A stretch of 64,000 nt of DNA from Bradyrhizobium sp. Gha (GTDB lineage: Bacteria; Pseudomonadota; Alphaproteobacteria; Rhizobiales; Xanthobacteraceae): assembly GCF_900113735.1 (NCBI RefSeq), contig NZ_FOQM01000019.1, forward strand, positions 62,001 to 126,000, read 5' to 3'. The position numbers were made by a program, and so were the translations under genes. This document shows, one piece after another, positions 54,365 to 63,821 of the stretch. The notes below the pieces were generated by a model, which did no database searches, was not told where the DNA came from, and saw only the letters and a program-made list of their open reading frames with translations. Numbering within the stretch: the stretch's first letter is position 1; every line of letters begins with the position of its first letter.

Positions 54365-55192
54365 GTGAAAAACGCGTGGCGCATCACCGCCGCTCTCGCT
54401 GTGTCGCTGATCCCGCTATTGGTCTTGCCGGGTCGCCATGGCGAAGCGGTCGCGGCGCGCAAGGCCGCGAGGGCAAAGCCCAGACCCTCGTCGATCAAGC
54501 CGCCTGCGCCGGAGAGATGCGATCCGCGCAAATTCAAGATCATCCTCGATGTCGGACACACCTCGGACGCGCAAGGCGCGACCAGCGCGCGCAACGATGT
54601 GGAATTCGGCTTCAACCTGCATTTGGCGCGGCTGATCGGGGAGCGCTTGACCTCGGCAGGCTTCGCCGCGACACGGGTGCTGGTGACCGAGGGCAACGCG
54701 CGCGCAAGCCTGCTCAAGCGCGTCGGCACGGCCAACGCCGCGCATGCTGATTTCTTTCTCTCGATCCACCACGATTCCGTGCCGGACAAGATGCTCGAGC
54801 CTTGGGAGTTCGAGGGCGCGAAGAGCTATTTCAGCGACCGCTTCAGCGGTCACTCGCTGTTCGTGTCCGAGCGCAATCCGCGCTTCGCCGCCAGCCTCGT
54901 CTTCGCCAGGCTGCTGGGCCGGGAGCTGAAGGACAAGGGCCTGCACTACGCCACCCAGTACGCCCTGCCGCTGATGGGCCGCTACCGGCACCCATTGCTG
55001 GACAAGGATGTCGGCGTCTACCGCTACGACGGCCTCGTCGTGCTGTCGCAGACCCGGAGCGCCGCGGTCCTGCTGGAAGCGGGCTCCATCATCAACCGCG
55101 ACGAGGAGATGGCGATGAACTCGCCGGAGCGGCAGGAGCTGATCGCGACCGCCGTGGTGGCGGCGATGCGGACCTATTGCGAGCGGCGGTAG
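54365..55192 (+). CDS. N-acetylmuramoyl-L-alanine amidase (Amidase_3)
   Basis: Periplasmic zinc hydrolase of 275 residues that cuts the amide bond between MurNAc and the peptide. A hydrophobic leader (6-22) is followed by the domain with DVGHTSDAQG (first His), DVEFGFNL (Glu), SIHHDSVP (His) and LLEAGSII (catalytic Glu). There is no AMIN domain. The GTG start at 54365 follows GGGAAGGGCC. Likely used in cell division or wall turnover. Confidence 0.88.
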   Translation: MKNAWRITAALAVSLIPLLVLPGRHGEAVAARKAARAKPRPSSIKPPAPERCDPRKFKIILDVGHTSDAQGATSARNDVEFGFNLHLARLIGERLTSAGFAATRVLVTEGNARASLLKRVGTANAAHADFFLSIHHDSVPDKMLEPWEFEGAKSYFSDRFSGHSLFVSERNPRFAASLVFARLLGRELKDKGLHYATQYALPLMGRYRHPLLDKDVGVYRYDGLVVLSQTRSAAVLLEAGSIINRDEEMAMNSPERQELIATAVVAAMRTYCERR

Positions 55193-55210
55193 GTCCACAA
55201 TGACGCGCAG

Positions 55211-56821
55211 CTATAGCGGCCCGCCCCGATACTCCCGGTTCGCCAGGCTCGCCTCTTCCAGATCGAGATCGCGCTCGATCCTCCGCCGCGTTTCGTCGGT
55301 GATCTGGCCGTCGCGCAGGAGATCATGGATGAACTTGCGCTCGGCTTCGATCAGCTCGCGGGTCAACGCGGTGCCGGCGGCGGAGACGTCGTGGTGGGCG
55401 GGATCGAGTGAATCGGGAAGCTGGTTGACGCGGATTTCGTGGCGGGCGCGCAGGAGCCGCATCACCTCGTCGGAGACGTCCTTCTCCCCGCTCAAGGCGT
55501 CGAGCGATTTCAGCGCGGCGTCCAGTGCCTGCCGCCGCGCCGCGATCTCGGCCTCGTGCTCGGCGACGTGCTCGACGCGGCCGGCTTGCGCGATGCCGAG
55601 CCAGCGCACCACCGGCGGCAGCGTCAGGCCGACGCCGATCAGCGTGATGAAGATGACGCCGAAGGCGACGAACAGGATCAGGTCGCGATCGGGGAACGCC
55701 TCGCCCCCAGGCAGCGTGAACGGCAATGCCAGCGCGGCCGCCAGCGACACCGCGCCGCGCACGCCGGTGAACGCGAGTGCGAACGGCCATTGCCAGGGCG
55801 GCGATGGATCCCGCATTCGCAGCGACTTCGACAGCATCCGCGGCAGATAGGTCGCCGGATAGAGCCAGGCGAAGCGCGCCAGGACGATGATGGCCATGAC
55901 CAAGGCGGTCGCGATCATGATGTCGTCGAGGGGGAACGCCTTCGATTTCTCGTAGAGCGCCCGCATCTGGAAGCCGGTGAGCAGGAACAGCAAGCCCTCG
56001 ATCAGATAGATGATGAGGTCCCAGAAGAAGATGCCTTGCAGCCGCGTCGACGCCGATATCAGCAGCGGCCCGTTCCAGCTGACATAAAGGCCGCAGGCAA
56101 CGGTCGCGATCACGCCGGAGCCGCCGACATGCTCGGGCAGCCAATAGGAGACGTAAGGCGTGATCAGCGACAGCGTCAGCTCGACCTGCGGATCCCCGGA
56201 CCATTTGCGGAAACGCAGGGAGAGCCAGCCGACGCCGATGCCGAAGGCGATTTCGCCGGCGACGATGAGGGAAAATTCACCGGCCGCCAGCGGCAGCGAG
56301 AAATGTCCGACCATGATCGCTGCGAGCGCGAAGCGGTAGAGGATCAGTGCAGTGGCGTCGTTGGCGAGCCCTTCGCCCTCGAGGATGACGAGGAGGCGGC
56401 GCGGCATGTTCAGCCGGCGCGCGATCGCGAGCGGCGCCACCACGTCGGGCGGCGCGACGATCGCGCCCAGCAGGAAGCCGACGTTCCAGGGCAGGCCGAT
56501 CAGATAATGGGTCGCGGTTGCGACCATCGCCGCAGTGAAGATGACCGCGCCGACCGCGAGCAGTACGATCGGGCGCAGATTGTTCCTGAACTCGCGCCAG
56601 CTCATCGCGACGCTCGCCGAGTAGATCAGCGGCGGCAGCACCATCAGCAGCACCAGCTCCGGCGGCAGTTCCACCGGCGGCATGCCCGGCACGAAAGCGA
56701 GGCCAACACCGGAGAGCATCAGCAAGATCGCTGGCGCCATGTTGAAGCGGCGTGCGACCAGCGCCGTGCCTGCCAGCACGGCAAGCAGGATGAGGAAGGT
56801 CTGAAACTTCGCTGCGATCAT
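55211..56821 (-). CDS. Na+/H+ antiporter, CPA1 (NhaP-like)
   Basis: Inner-membrane antiporter of 536 residues with about 12-13 membrane helices. VAPPDVVAP carries the conserved ion-binding Asp and LEGEGLANDATALILY the NDA-type motif of CPA1 exchangers. A charged cytoplasmic tail of about 150 residues follows (REL...RRRIERDLDLEEASLA), possibly regulatory. ATG 56821 has a weak ribosome site. It is convergent with the amidase gene. Confidence 0.9.
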   Translation of the reverse strand: MIAAKFQTFLILLAVLAGTALVARRFNMAPAILLMLSGVGLAFVPGMPPVELPPELVLLMVLPPLIYSASVAMSWREFRNNLRPIVLLAVGAVIFTAAMVATATHYLIGLPWNVGFLLGAIVAPPDVVAPLAIARRLNMPRRLLVILEGEGLANDATALILYRFALAAIMVGHFSLPLAAGEFSLIVAGEIAFGIGVGWLSLRFRKWSGDPQVELTLSLITPYVSYWLPEHVGGSGVIATVACGLYVSWNGPLLISASTRLQGIFFWDLIIYLIEGLLFLLTGFQMRALYEKSKAFPLDDIMIATALVMAIIVLARFAWLYPATYLPRMLSKSLRMRDPSPPWQWPFALAFTGVRGAVSLAAALALPFTLPGGEAFPDRDLILFVAFGVIFITLIGVGLTLPPVVRWLGIAQAGRVEHVAEHEAEIAARRQALDAALKSLDALSGEKDVSDEVMRLLRARHEIRVNQLPDSLDPAHHDVSAAGTALTRELIEAERKFIHDLLRDGQITDETRRRIERDLDLEEASLANREYRGGPL

Positions 56822-56866
56822 GACCTGTCTTGGCCCGGAAGCGGCCAAGAGGTCAATGCAGACGGC

Positions 56867-57724
56867 TTACACCAGCCGCGCGGCCACCAAGCGCCCGATC
56901 CGCGCGAACACGGCCTCGAGCTGCGCCGCATCAGGTGTGCCGCCCTGCGTGTAGGCGGTGATCAGGATCGGTGCATCGGGTTTGGGCCAGGCGACCGCGA
57001 TATCGCCCGATGCGTCCTTGCCGTTGTTGCCGGTCTTGTCGCCGATCGTCCAGCTTGCCGGCAGACCGCCGCGCAGCCGGTTCGCGCCGGTCTTGCAACC
57101 CACCATCCATTCGGTGAGTTGGGCTCTCGAGGCCGCTGACAGCGCCTCGCCTGTCACCAGCCGCTTGAGATTCCCGGCCATCGCCGCCGGCGTCGTGGTG
57201 TCCCTGACATCGCCCGGCGGCGAGCGGTTGAGCTCGGGCTCGTTGTGGTCGAGCCGCGATGTGGTATCGCCGATCGAGCGCCAGAACGCGGTGAGCGCGG
57301 CGGGGCCGCCGATCCGCGCCAGCAGCAAATTGGCGCAGGTGTTGTCGCTGAGCTCGACGCTCGCCTTGCACATGTCGGCCACCGACATCGCGCCGGTCGA
57401 CAGGTTCTGTTTCGCGACCGGTGCGTACTCCAGGAGATCGGCCTTGCCGTAGGAGATCGTCGCGGCGAGCTTCTCCTCGCCGCGATCCACCCGCGCCAGC
57501 ACGCAGGCCGCGAGCGATGCCTTGAACGTCGAGCACATCACGAAGCGCTCGTCCGCGCGCCAGGCGAGCTTCGCGCCGGTGGCGAGATTCTCCGCATGGA
57601 CCCCGATCCGGCCGCCGCTCTCGCGCTCATAGGATTCGAGATCGGGCGGCGCGTCAGCTGCAAATGCGGGAGAGGCGGCCATCCAGCAGAGCGAGGCGAG
57701 CAGGGAACGACGATCGACAGGCAT
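56867..57724 (-). CDS. Class A beta-lactamase
   Basis: Periplasmic serine beta-lactamase of 285 residues. Motifs: S65-T-F-K68 (SxxK), S126-D-N128, Glu162-x-x-Leu-Asn166 (Ambler 166/170) and K230-T-G. A Cys immediately precedes the catalytic Ser, as in carbapenemase-like types, but the paired Cys expected after KTG is absent, so no such disulfide is predicted. The N-terminus (DRRSLLASLC) may be a Tat signal. ATG 57724 is preferred because the longer frame begins inside an intergenic repeat. No ampR-type regulator is adjacent; it may be intrinsic to the strain. Confidence 0.9.
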   Translation of the reverse strand: MPVDRRSLLASLCWMAASPAFAADAPPDLESYERESGGRIGVHAENLATGAKLAWRADERFVMCSTFKASLAACVLARVDRGEEKLAATISYGKADLLEYAPVAKQNLSTGAMSVADMCKASVELSDNTCANLLLARIGGPAALTAFWRSIGDTTSRLDHNEPELNRSPPGDVRDTTTPAAMAGNLKRLVTGEALSAASRAQLTEWMVGCKTGANRLRGGLPASWTIGDKTGNNGKDASGDIAVAWPKPDAPILITAYTQGGTPDAAQLEAVFARIGRLVAARLV

Positions 57725-57788
57725 GGGCGACCTTCGGGAAGTGGAGACCTTCGGGAGGTGGAGAGAGTGAAGCGACGAATGCGGCGCC

Positions 57789-57873
57789 GTCATTGCGAGC
57801 GGAGCGAAGCAATCCAGAATCCCTCGGCGGTGGGTTTCTGGATTGCTTCGTCGCAAGGGCTCCTCGCAATGAC
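57789..57873. repeat. Intergenic palindrome (GTCATTGCGA family), copy 2
   Basis: GTCATTGCGAGC at 57789 is matched by GCTCCTCGCAATGAC ending at 57873, with inner GCAATCCAGAA and TTCTGGATTGC. It matches copy 1 at 21891-21988 in arms and inner arms; the loop sequence differs. It lies upstream of the beta-lactamase gene on its 5' side. Confidence 0.85.
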
Positions 57874-57928
57874 GTGTGGTGGGAGTTGGGCTCGCACTGG
57901 GAGGCAGCTGAAGAGGAGAGCGGCCCCC

Positions 57929-58303
57929 TCATTCCTTCAGATCATACCGATACGATTTGGACACGATCTGCCAGCCGTCGGCGAGTTTCATCGCCACCAG
58001 ATAATCCGTGAAGAACCGCGGCGGCAGCTGGCACTTGACCTTGATGAAGGCGGTCTTGTCGTCCGAGCGGTCGATCGTGACGATGAAATCCTCGCGCGGC
58101 TTGCCTTCGGCCTTGGCGGAGGGACGTTTGCGGACCCAGGCAAGCCAGTCCGGCACGGTCAGGATCTTCAACTCGCCCTTTTCCACCCAGCGCAGATCGG
58201 CGGACGGATGAAAGACGGCGCCGAGCTTGTCGGCGTCACCCTCGTAGAGCCCGTCGAAATAGGATTGCACGACGGCTTCGACGCTGGACCGGTTCTCGCT
58301 CAT
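57929..58303 (-). CDS. NTF2-like (SnoaL/lumazine-binding) protein
   Basis: A 124-residue protein with the NTF2-like cone fold: a first helix (VEAVVQSYFDGLYEGDADKLGAVFHPSADL) and then strands ending DGWQIVSKSYRYDLKE. Such proteins are usually small isomerases, hydrolases or ligand-binding domains; no catalytic set can be named. AAAGGA precedes ATG 58303. It is upstream of the beta-lactamase gene on the same strand with the repeat in between. Confidence 0.78.
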   Translation of the reverse strand: MSENRSSVEAVVQSYFDGLYEGDADKLGAVFHPSADLRWVEKGELKILTVPDWLAWVRKRPSAKAEGKPREDFIVTIDRSDDKTAFIKVKCQLPPRFFTDYLVAMKLADGWQIVSKSYRYDLKE

Positions 58304-58395
58304 GGGTCATCCTTTCGCATGATGGCTGCGCGGAAACTTAGTCGGACAGATCAAATCGCGCTATGGCTGTCTTCTGCCATTTTCGTGAGGGCATC

Positions 58396-58824
58396 ATGAC
58401 CGGTTCACAACATCGGCACGCTCGCATGCTTGCCGGCGAATGCTTTTGCCGCGCCGTCCGCTACGAGGTGGCGGACGCGTTTTCCTATGCATTGAACTGC
58501 CACTGCTCGAAGTGCCGCCGCGCCACCGGTTCCGCCTTCAAGCCGTTTGCCGGCATCGCGTACGGCCAGCTCCGGCTCATCAGGGGTGAAGACCAGCGGA
58601 TGATCTACGGGGACGACACCACCCATGACGCGCACTGCGCCCGCTGCGGCTCACTGCTTTATTCCCGGGTCCGGGAAGGACAATGGATCCATGTCACCTT
58701 GGGAACCCTGGTCGACGCCCCCTCGATCCGCCCGAGCGCCCATATTTTCGTCGGCTCCAAGGCCCCATGGCACGACATCACGGACAATCTGCCGCAGTAT
58801 CGGGGCCATGTCAGGGACGGCTAG
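58396..58824 (+). CDS. GFA family (glutathione-dependent formaldehyde-activating) zinc protein
   Basis: A 142-residue GFA/Mss4-like protein. Cysteines sit at 16 and 18 (CFC), 35, 37 and 40 (CHCSKC) and in CARC later on, giving the two expected zinc sites. GFA proteins accelerate reaction of glutathione with formaldehyde or serve unknown roles. ATG 58396 follows GTGAGGG. Confidence 0.88.
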   Translation: MTGSQHRHARMLAGECFCRAVRYEVADAFSYALNCHCSKCRRATGSAFKPFAGIAYGQLRLIRGEDQRMIYGDDTTHDAHCARCGSLLYSRVREGQWIHVTLGTLVDAPSIRPSAHIFVGSKAPWHDITDNLPQYRGHVRDG

Positions 58825-59002
58825 GCAAGCCGGCCCGCGCCGTTTCGGCGGCGAACCGCCAATGCGCTGGCGCGACTCACGAAAGGGGCTCCTCGGCCTC
58901 TCGGGGTGCCGTCTTCGTGACCCCCATCACAAGCGCGGATGGCGGACCTTGCCAAGGTCGTCCCGGAGGGTGTGAACTGCTCCGAATTTTGGAAGTCTTG
59001 TC

Positions 59003-60820
59003 ATGCGCAATTTGTTCAGACTTTGCCCATTGCTCCTCGCTGTCGCGCTGATGTTTGGCGCCGGGCCAGCCTTCGCCGGACAGCGCGTCGCGCTGGTGCT
59101 CGCCAACTCGGACTATCAGCACGCTCCCTCGCTTGCCAATCCCGTCAATGACGGTGCGGTGATGGCGAAGATGCTGAAGGATGCCGGCTTCGATGTCGTC
59201 GATTCCCGCCACGACCTCACGGCGCTCGATACGCGGCGCGTGCTGCGCGACTTCGCCGACTCTGCACGTGATGCCGATATCGCCGTCGTCTATTACGCCG
59301 GCCACGGTATCGAGGTCGACGGCGCCAACTATCTGATTCCGGTCGACGCCAAGCTCGAACGCGACACCGACGTGTATGACGAAGCGCTGTCTCTCGACCG
59401 CATCCTCGTCGCGATCGAGCCGGCCAAGCAGCTTCGTCTGGTGATCCTCGACGCCTGCCGTGACAATCCCTTCGGCAAGGCCATGAAACGCACGATCGCC
59501 TCGCGCGGCATCGGGCGGGGCCTTGCCCAGGTCGAGCCGGGCAGCCCCAACACCCTGATCGCCTATTCGGCCAAGGCCGGCTCCACCGCGCAGGACGGTG
59601 ACGGCAGCAATAGCCCATTCACGGTCGCGCTGTCGAAGCATCTGACGACGCCGGGCCTCGATGTCCGCCGCGCCTTCGGCTTCGTGCGCGACGACGTCTT
59701 GAAGATCACCAACAACAAGCAGGAGCCGTTCGTCTACGGCTCGCTCGGCGGCGAAGACGTGCCGCTGGTGCCGGTCAAGGCCGCGCCTGCGCCCGCGGCG
59801 GCACCCGCACCTGCGATCAATCCGCAAGCCGATATGCGCCGCGACTACGAACTGGCGCTTCAAATCGGCAACAAGCCGGCGTGGGAAGCGTTCCTGGCCC
59901 AGCACCCTGATGGCTTCTATGCGAGCCTTGCCAAGCTCCAGCTCGACAAGATCGAGGCCGAGCAGGTTCACGCTGTCGCGATCGAGAAGGCGAAACAGGC
60001 GGAGGCCGAGCGCGACCGTCTCGCCGCGCTTGGCGCGCAGAAGGATGCGCAGACCAAGGCTGCGGCCGATGCGAAGGCGGCCGAGCAGGCCCAGCTTGCC
60101 GCGCAGAAAGCCAAGGAGCAGGCGCAGCAGCAGGCAGCGGCTGCCGAGCAGCAGCGCGTCAATCTTGCCGCCTCGGCACCGGGCGCTGCGCCTGCCGGAA
60201 CGGCGAGCCCCTCCGGCACAAATGTCGCCGCGTTGACGCCGGCAAGTACGCCGGCCGATCTCAGCCGCGCGGTTCAGACCGAACTCGGTCGCGTCGGTTG
60301 CTTCTCGGGTGAGGCCGATGGCAACTGGAATACCTCCTCGCAACGCTCGCTGGCGCAGTTCAATCGCTATGCCGGCACCAAGCTCGACGTGAAGGTGGCG
60401 AGCACCGATGCGCTCGGCACGGTCAGGTCAAAATTGTCGCGCGTCTGCCCGCTGGTCTGCGATCACGGCTTCAGGCCCGCCGGCGACAAGTGCAGCAAGA
60501 TCGTCTGTGGCGACGGCTATGCGCTGAACGACGATAATGAATGCGTGAAGCAGCGTGCCGCAAAACCCGCAACGGCCAAGCGCGACGACCGCGATGAGCG
60601 TCCGGCGAGACAGCGTCGCCAGTCCGGCGGTGCGGGTGCCGGCGCGGAGGGCGGTCACGGTGCCGCCGCGGGCATTGCCGCTGCCGCCGGCCGCGGCACG
60701 GGCAGCGGTCAGATTTTCTGCAACACCATCGGCTGCCGTCCGGTCTCGCGTGGCTGTCACCTCGAATATCGCGGCGGTGGCGGCCCCCACAACGACGCAA
60801 ATGTCGAGGTGTGTAATTAG
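59003..60820 (+). CDS. Secreted caspase-like (C14) protein with coiled and Cys-rich C-terminus
   Basis: A 605-residue exported protein with a signal peptide (1-25, cleavage after PAFA). The caspase-like domain (about 26-255) has the catalytic dyad His101 in YYAGHGIEVDG and Cys152 in VILDACRDNPFG. It is followed by a helical Ala/Gln/Glu-rich coiled region (about 300-390), a peptidoglycan-binding-like segment (VQTELGRVGCFSGEADGNWN) and a Cys-rich C-terminus. The layout is that of bacterial orthocaspases/metacaspase-like proteins, here in the envelope. The substrate is unknown. GGAAG precedes ATG 59003. No obvious inhibitor or partner gene is adjacent. Confidence 0.85.
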   Translation: MRNLFRLCPLLLAVALMFGAGPAFAGQRVALVLANSDYQHAPSLANPVNDGAVMAKMLKDAGFDVVDSRHDLTALDTRRVLRDFADSARDADIAVVYYAGHGIEVDGANYLIPVDAKLERDTDVYDEALSLDRILVAIEPAKQLRLVILDACRDNPFGKAMKRTIASRGIGRGLAQVEPGSPNTLIAYSAKAGSTAQDGDGSNSPFTVALSKHLTTPGLDVRRAFGFVRDDVLKITNNKQEPFVYGSLGGEDVPLVPVKAAPAPAAAPAPAINPQADMRRDYELALQIGNKPAWEAFLAQHPDGFYASLAKLQLDKIEAEQVHAVAIEKAKQAEAERDRLAALGAQKDAQTKAAADAKAAEQAQLAAQKAKEQAQQQAAAAEQQRVNLAASAPGAAPAGTASPSGTNVAALTPASTPADLSRAVQTELGRVGCFSGEADGNWNTSSQRSLAQFNRYAGTKLDVKVASTDALGTVRSKLSRVCPLVCDHGFRPAGDKCSKIVCGDGYALNDDNECVKQRAAKPATAKRDDRDERPARQRRQSGGAGAGAEGGHGAAAGIAAAAGRGTGSGQIFCNTIGCRPVSRGCHLEYRGGGGPHNDANVEVCN

Positions 60821-60864
60821 GGTCACAGCGTCAGCACCGTCCTGCGCGATGGTACGGACGACGG

Positions 60865-61554
60865 TCAAGTTGCGATCGCGCTCGCCGCGATGTTCACCGT
60901 CAGCGCCAGCAGCGCGGTGTTGTAGATGAAAGACACGATGCCGTGCGCCGTGGCCGTGCGGCGGATCGTCTTGTCGGTGATGCCGACGTCCGAGACCTGC
61001 GCGGTCATGCCGATCACGAAGGAGAAATAGACGAAGTCCCAATAGTCGGCGTGGTCTTCCTTGTTGCCTTCAGGGAACTGCAATCCGCCGGACGGGGGGC
61101 GGTAATAGTCATGGGCGTAATGCAACGCAAACGTCGTGTGCACGGCGGCCCAGGACAGCGCGATCGTCGTGATGGCAATGGTCAGCTCCATCGCGCCGCG
61201 GTGGGGCGTGCCGAGCTCATAGACGATCGCGGCAATGCTCGCGAAGGCGCCGATCGCCGTCACCAGCAGGATCACGAAGCGGCCGTCGTCCTGCATCGCA
61301 GCCGCGCGGCGAATGTGCTGGTGGTCGTTGCACAGCATCATCGTGTAAACCAGCACGAGATAGACCGCGATCAGCGCGTCCCAGCCGAACAGCAGCCGGG
61401 TCAGCAACCGGTACGAGCCGGGCACGAGCAGGCAGACGAGGATTCCGACGCCGAGCGAGATGAAGGTCCGCGGCCGCGCGTAAATCAGCCGCACCGGCCG
61501 CGACATCTGGCCGAAGCGGGCGAGGACGGGATCTTCTTGGCCCTCGGTCGCCAT
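60865..61554 (-). CDS. DUF1345 membrane protein
   Basis: A 229-residue inner-membrane protein with about five helices. The block YRPPSGGLQFPEGNKEDHADYWDFVYFSFVIGMTAQVSDVGITDKTIRR is the family's signature. Function unknown. It is 9 nt upstream-adjacent to the prenyl synthase gene in map order but reads in the same direction, lying downstream of it, so the two may share a transcript. The start ATG at 61554 has no strong ribosome site. Confidence 0.85.
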   Translation of the reverse strand: MATEGQEDPVLARFGQMSRPVRLIYARPRTFISLGVGILVCLLVPGSYRLLTRLLFGWDALIAVYLVLVYTMMLCNDHQHIRRAAAMQDDGRFVILLVTAIGAFASIAAIVYELGTPHRGAMELTIAITTIALSWAAVHTTFALHYAHDYYRPPSGGLQFPEGNKEDHADYWDFVYFSFVIGMTAQVSDVGITDKTIRRTATAHGIVSFIYNTALLALTVNIAASAIAT

Positions 61555-61563
61555 GAACGCGCG

Positions 61564-62487
61564 TCAGTTCTTGCGTTCAGCCACAAACCGTGCAGCGGCC
61601 TGCAACACGGCGGCACGGTCGCCGAAGATCGACACTGCGCTGTCGGCGCGGGCCAAGAGATCGCGCACGCGCTGCTTGGCGCCTTCGATGCCGAGCTGGG
61701 TGACGAACGTGGTCTTGCCGAGCGCGGCGTCGGCGCCGGCCGGCTTGCCGAGCGCAGCCGCATCGCCTTCGACGTCGAGCAGGTCGTCGGCGATCTGGAA
61801 GGCTTCGCCGAGCGCGCGGCCGTAATCGTCGAGCGCCTGATATTCCGCCTTCGAGGCCTGGCCGAGCAGGGCGCCGGCGATGCAGCCGTAACGCAGCAGC
61901 GCGCCGGTCTTCATCTGCTGAATGCGGGCGACGTCGATCGGCTCGTTGCCGCCGAAGCGGCCCTCGCCGGCGAGATCGAGGATCTGGCCGCCGACCATGC
62001 CGCCGATGCCGGCGCAGCGGGCCAGCGCGCGCGTCAAGAGCAGCCGCACATTGGCGTCGCGATGGACCTCGTCGCGGGTGATGATGTCGAAGGCGATCGT
62101 CAGCAGGCCATCGCCGGCGAGGATCGCGGTGGCGTCGTCGGTCTGCTTGTGCAGGGTGGGGCGACCGCGGCGCAGGTCCGAATTGTCCATCGCCGGCAGA
62201 TCGTCATGGATCAGCGAATAGCAGTGGATGCATTCAAGCGCGGCGCCGACCAGCAGCGCGGCCTCGCGGGGAACGCCGAACACGGAAGCGCTCTCGACCA
62301 CCAGGAACGGCCGCAGGCGCTTGCCGCCGCCGAGGCTCGAATAACGCATTGCGTCCATCAGTCGCTTGGGGCGGGCGATCTCATCGTGCAGGATGTCGTC
62401 CGACAGCAGGCGAGCGAGCAAGGCCTCGGTGTCATCAGCGGTCTTGTCCAGACGCTTGGCGAAATCGGACGGGGACGTGCCGGTCAT
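61564..62487 (-). CDS. ispA: Polyprenyl (farnesyl/geranylgeranyl) diphosphate synthase
   Basis: Prenyl transferase of 307 residues that condenses IPP with allylic diphosphates. The first aspartate motif is DDLPAMD and the second DDLLDVEG. The size and the CxHxYSLIHDDLPAMD pattern fit farnesyl/geranyl-type synthases; chain length cannot be set with certainty. ATG 62487 follows GGAGCC. It is divergent from mtgA. Confidence 0.88.
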   Translation of the reverse strand: MTGTSPSDFAKRLDKTADDTEALLARLLSDDILHDEIARPKRLMDAMRYSSLGGGKRLRPFLVVESASVFGVPREAALLVGAALECIHCYSLIHDDLPAMDNSDLRRGRPTLHKQTDDATAILAGDGLLTIAFDIITRDEVHRDANVRLLLTRALARCAGIGGMVGGQILDLAGEGRFGGNEPIDVARIQQMKTGALLRYGCIAGALLGQASKAEYQALDDYGRALGEAFQIADDLLDVEGDAAALGKPAGADAALGKTTFVTQLGIEGAKQRVRDLLARADSAVSIFGDRAAVLQAAARFVAERKN

Positions 62488-62648
62488 CAAGAAAGGCTCC
62501 AGAACCAAAATTCGGCCGGACAATCCTTTATGCGCCCGCCCCAGTCAATCGTTTGGAGGGCCTAAAAAGTGCTGGAAAACGCCCGAATTATCACAGACTT
62601 AATGCCGGGATCCGTGGTCGCGTTTGATTTCGCGCCGGAAAGGTCGAT

Positions 62649-63323
62649 TTGCGCATCGTCAAAATCCTGCTGGTAGCGCTCGCGGTCGTGGCTCTTGCAC
62701 CCTATGTGGTCGCGCCGTTCTACCGCACCGGTCATCCGGTTTCGACGCTGATGGCCTGGCGCTCGCTGACGGGCGCACCGATGCATCGGGAATGGATCGA
62801 CCTGGCGGCGATGTCGCCCTATTTGCCGCGCTCGGTGGTGGCGGCCGAGGACGCCCATTTCTGCAAGCACCACGGCATCGATTGGGGGGCGCTGCGCGAG
62901 GCGATCGACGACGCTCAGGAGGACGGCACGCCGTTCCGCGGCGCCTCCACCATCACCCAGCAGGTGGCAAAGAACCTGTTCCTCTGGCAGGGCCGGGATT
63001 TCGTCCGCAAGGCGCTGGAATTTCCGCTGGCGCTCTGGATCGACTTCGTCCTGCCCAAGCACCGGATCCTGGAAATTTACCTCAACATCGCCGAGCTCGG
63101 CCCCCAGGGCCAGTTCGGAGCGGAGACGGCGAGCGCCTATGCCTTCGGCAAGTCGGCAGCGAGCCTCTCCGCGCGGGAGGCGGCGCTTTTGGCCTCGATC
63201 CTGCCGAATCCGGTTAAACGCAGCGCCAGAACTCCGGGGCCTGGCGTCCGTCGGCTGGCCGGGACCTATGTGGCGAGGGCGCAAGCCACCTCGCTTTTGA
63301 CCTGCTGGCGGGAAAATCGCTGA
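62649..63323 (+). CDS. mtgA: Monofunctional biosynthetic peptidoglycan transglycosylase
   Basis: Membrane-anchored GT51 enzyme of 224 residues that polymerises glycan strands from lipid II. One N-terminal helix (5-22) is followed by the catalytic Glu67 in [12 protein letters not shown] and the [15 protein letters not shown] motif. No transpeptidase domain is present. The TTG start at 62649 is preceded by GGAAAGG. Complements the bifunctional PBP1A in this window. Confidence 0.94.
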   Translation: MRIVKILLVALAVVALAPYVVAPFYRTGHPVSTLMAWRSLTGAPMHREWIDLAAMSPYLPRSVVAAEDAHFCKHHGIDWGALREAIDDAQEDGTPFRGASTITQQVAKNLFLWQGRDFVRKALEFPLALWIDFVLPKHRILEIYLNIAELGPQGQFGAETASAYAFGKSAASLSAREAALLASILPNPVKRSARTPGPGVRRLAGTYVARAQATSLLTCWRENR

Positions 63324-63494
63324 TTTCGGGCCATTTCCGGGCGTATTTTCCGTCCCAGAAGCCTAGCTTTACGGCCAGCCTTCCTCTATAAGCCCGGCCT
63401 TGATCGGCATTCAGCTCGCCTCGTATTTGCGGGTGCTGAGCCGTCCCTTCGCGGACGATGCCCCGATGAACACCAATCCCTAGAGGATACTGAA

Positions 63495-63677
63495 ATGGCC
63501 GTTCCGAGAAGAAAAACCTCGCCGTCGCGCCGTGGCATGCGCCGCTCGGCAGACGCCATCAAGAAGCCGACCTATGTGGAAGACAAGGACTCCGGCGAGC
63601 TCCGTCGTCCGCACCATCTCGACCTCAAGACCGGCATGTACAAGGGCCGTCAGGTCCTGAAGAAGAAAGAGTCCTGA
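63495..63677 (+). CDS. rpmF: 50S ribosomal protein L32
   Basis: A 60-residue ribosomal protein, start [20 protein letters not shown]. It has no cysteines, so it is the zinc-free form. TAGAGGATACTGAA supplies the ribosome site. As usual it is highly basic and compact. The gap to mtgA (171 nt) should hold its promoter. Confidence 0.97.
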   Translation: MAVPRRKTSPSRRGMRRSADAIKKPTYVEDKDSGELRRPHHLDLKTGMYKGRQVLKKKES

Positions 63678-63821
63678 AGTTTAGGACCTTTCTCCGGGCA
63701 GAATGATTTCACCTGCCTGATTTCGGCCAACCCATGAGATATGACAGTGACGGCGGCGGAGCCAATGCTTCGCCGCCGCATTGTCCTGTCTGGACATCTT
63801 GATCGAGAAGGCGCTTTGCCG

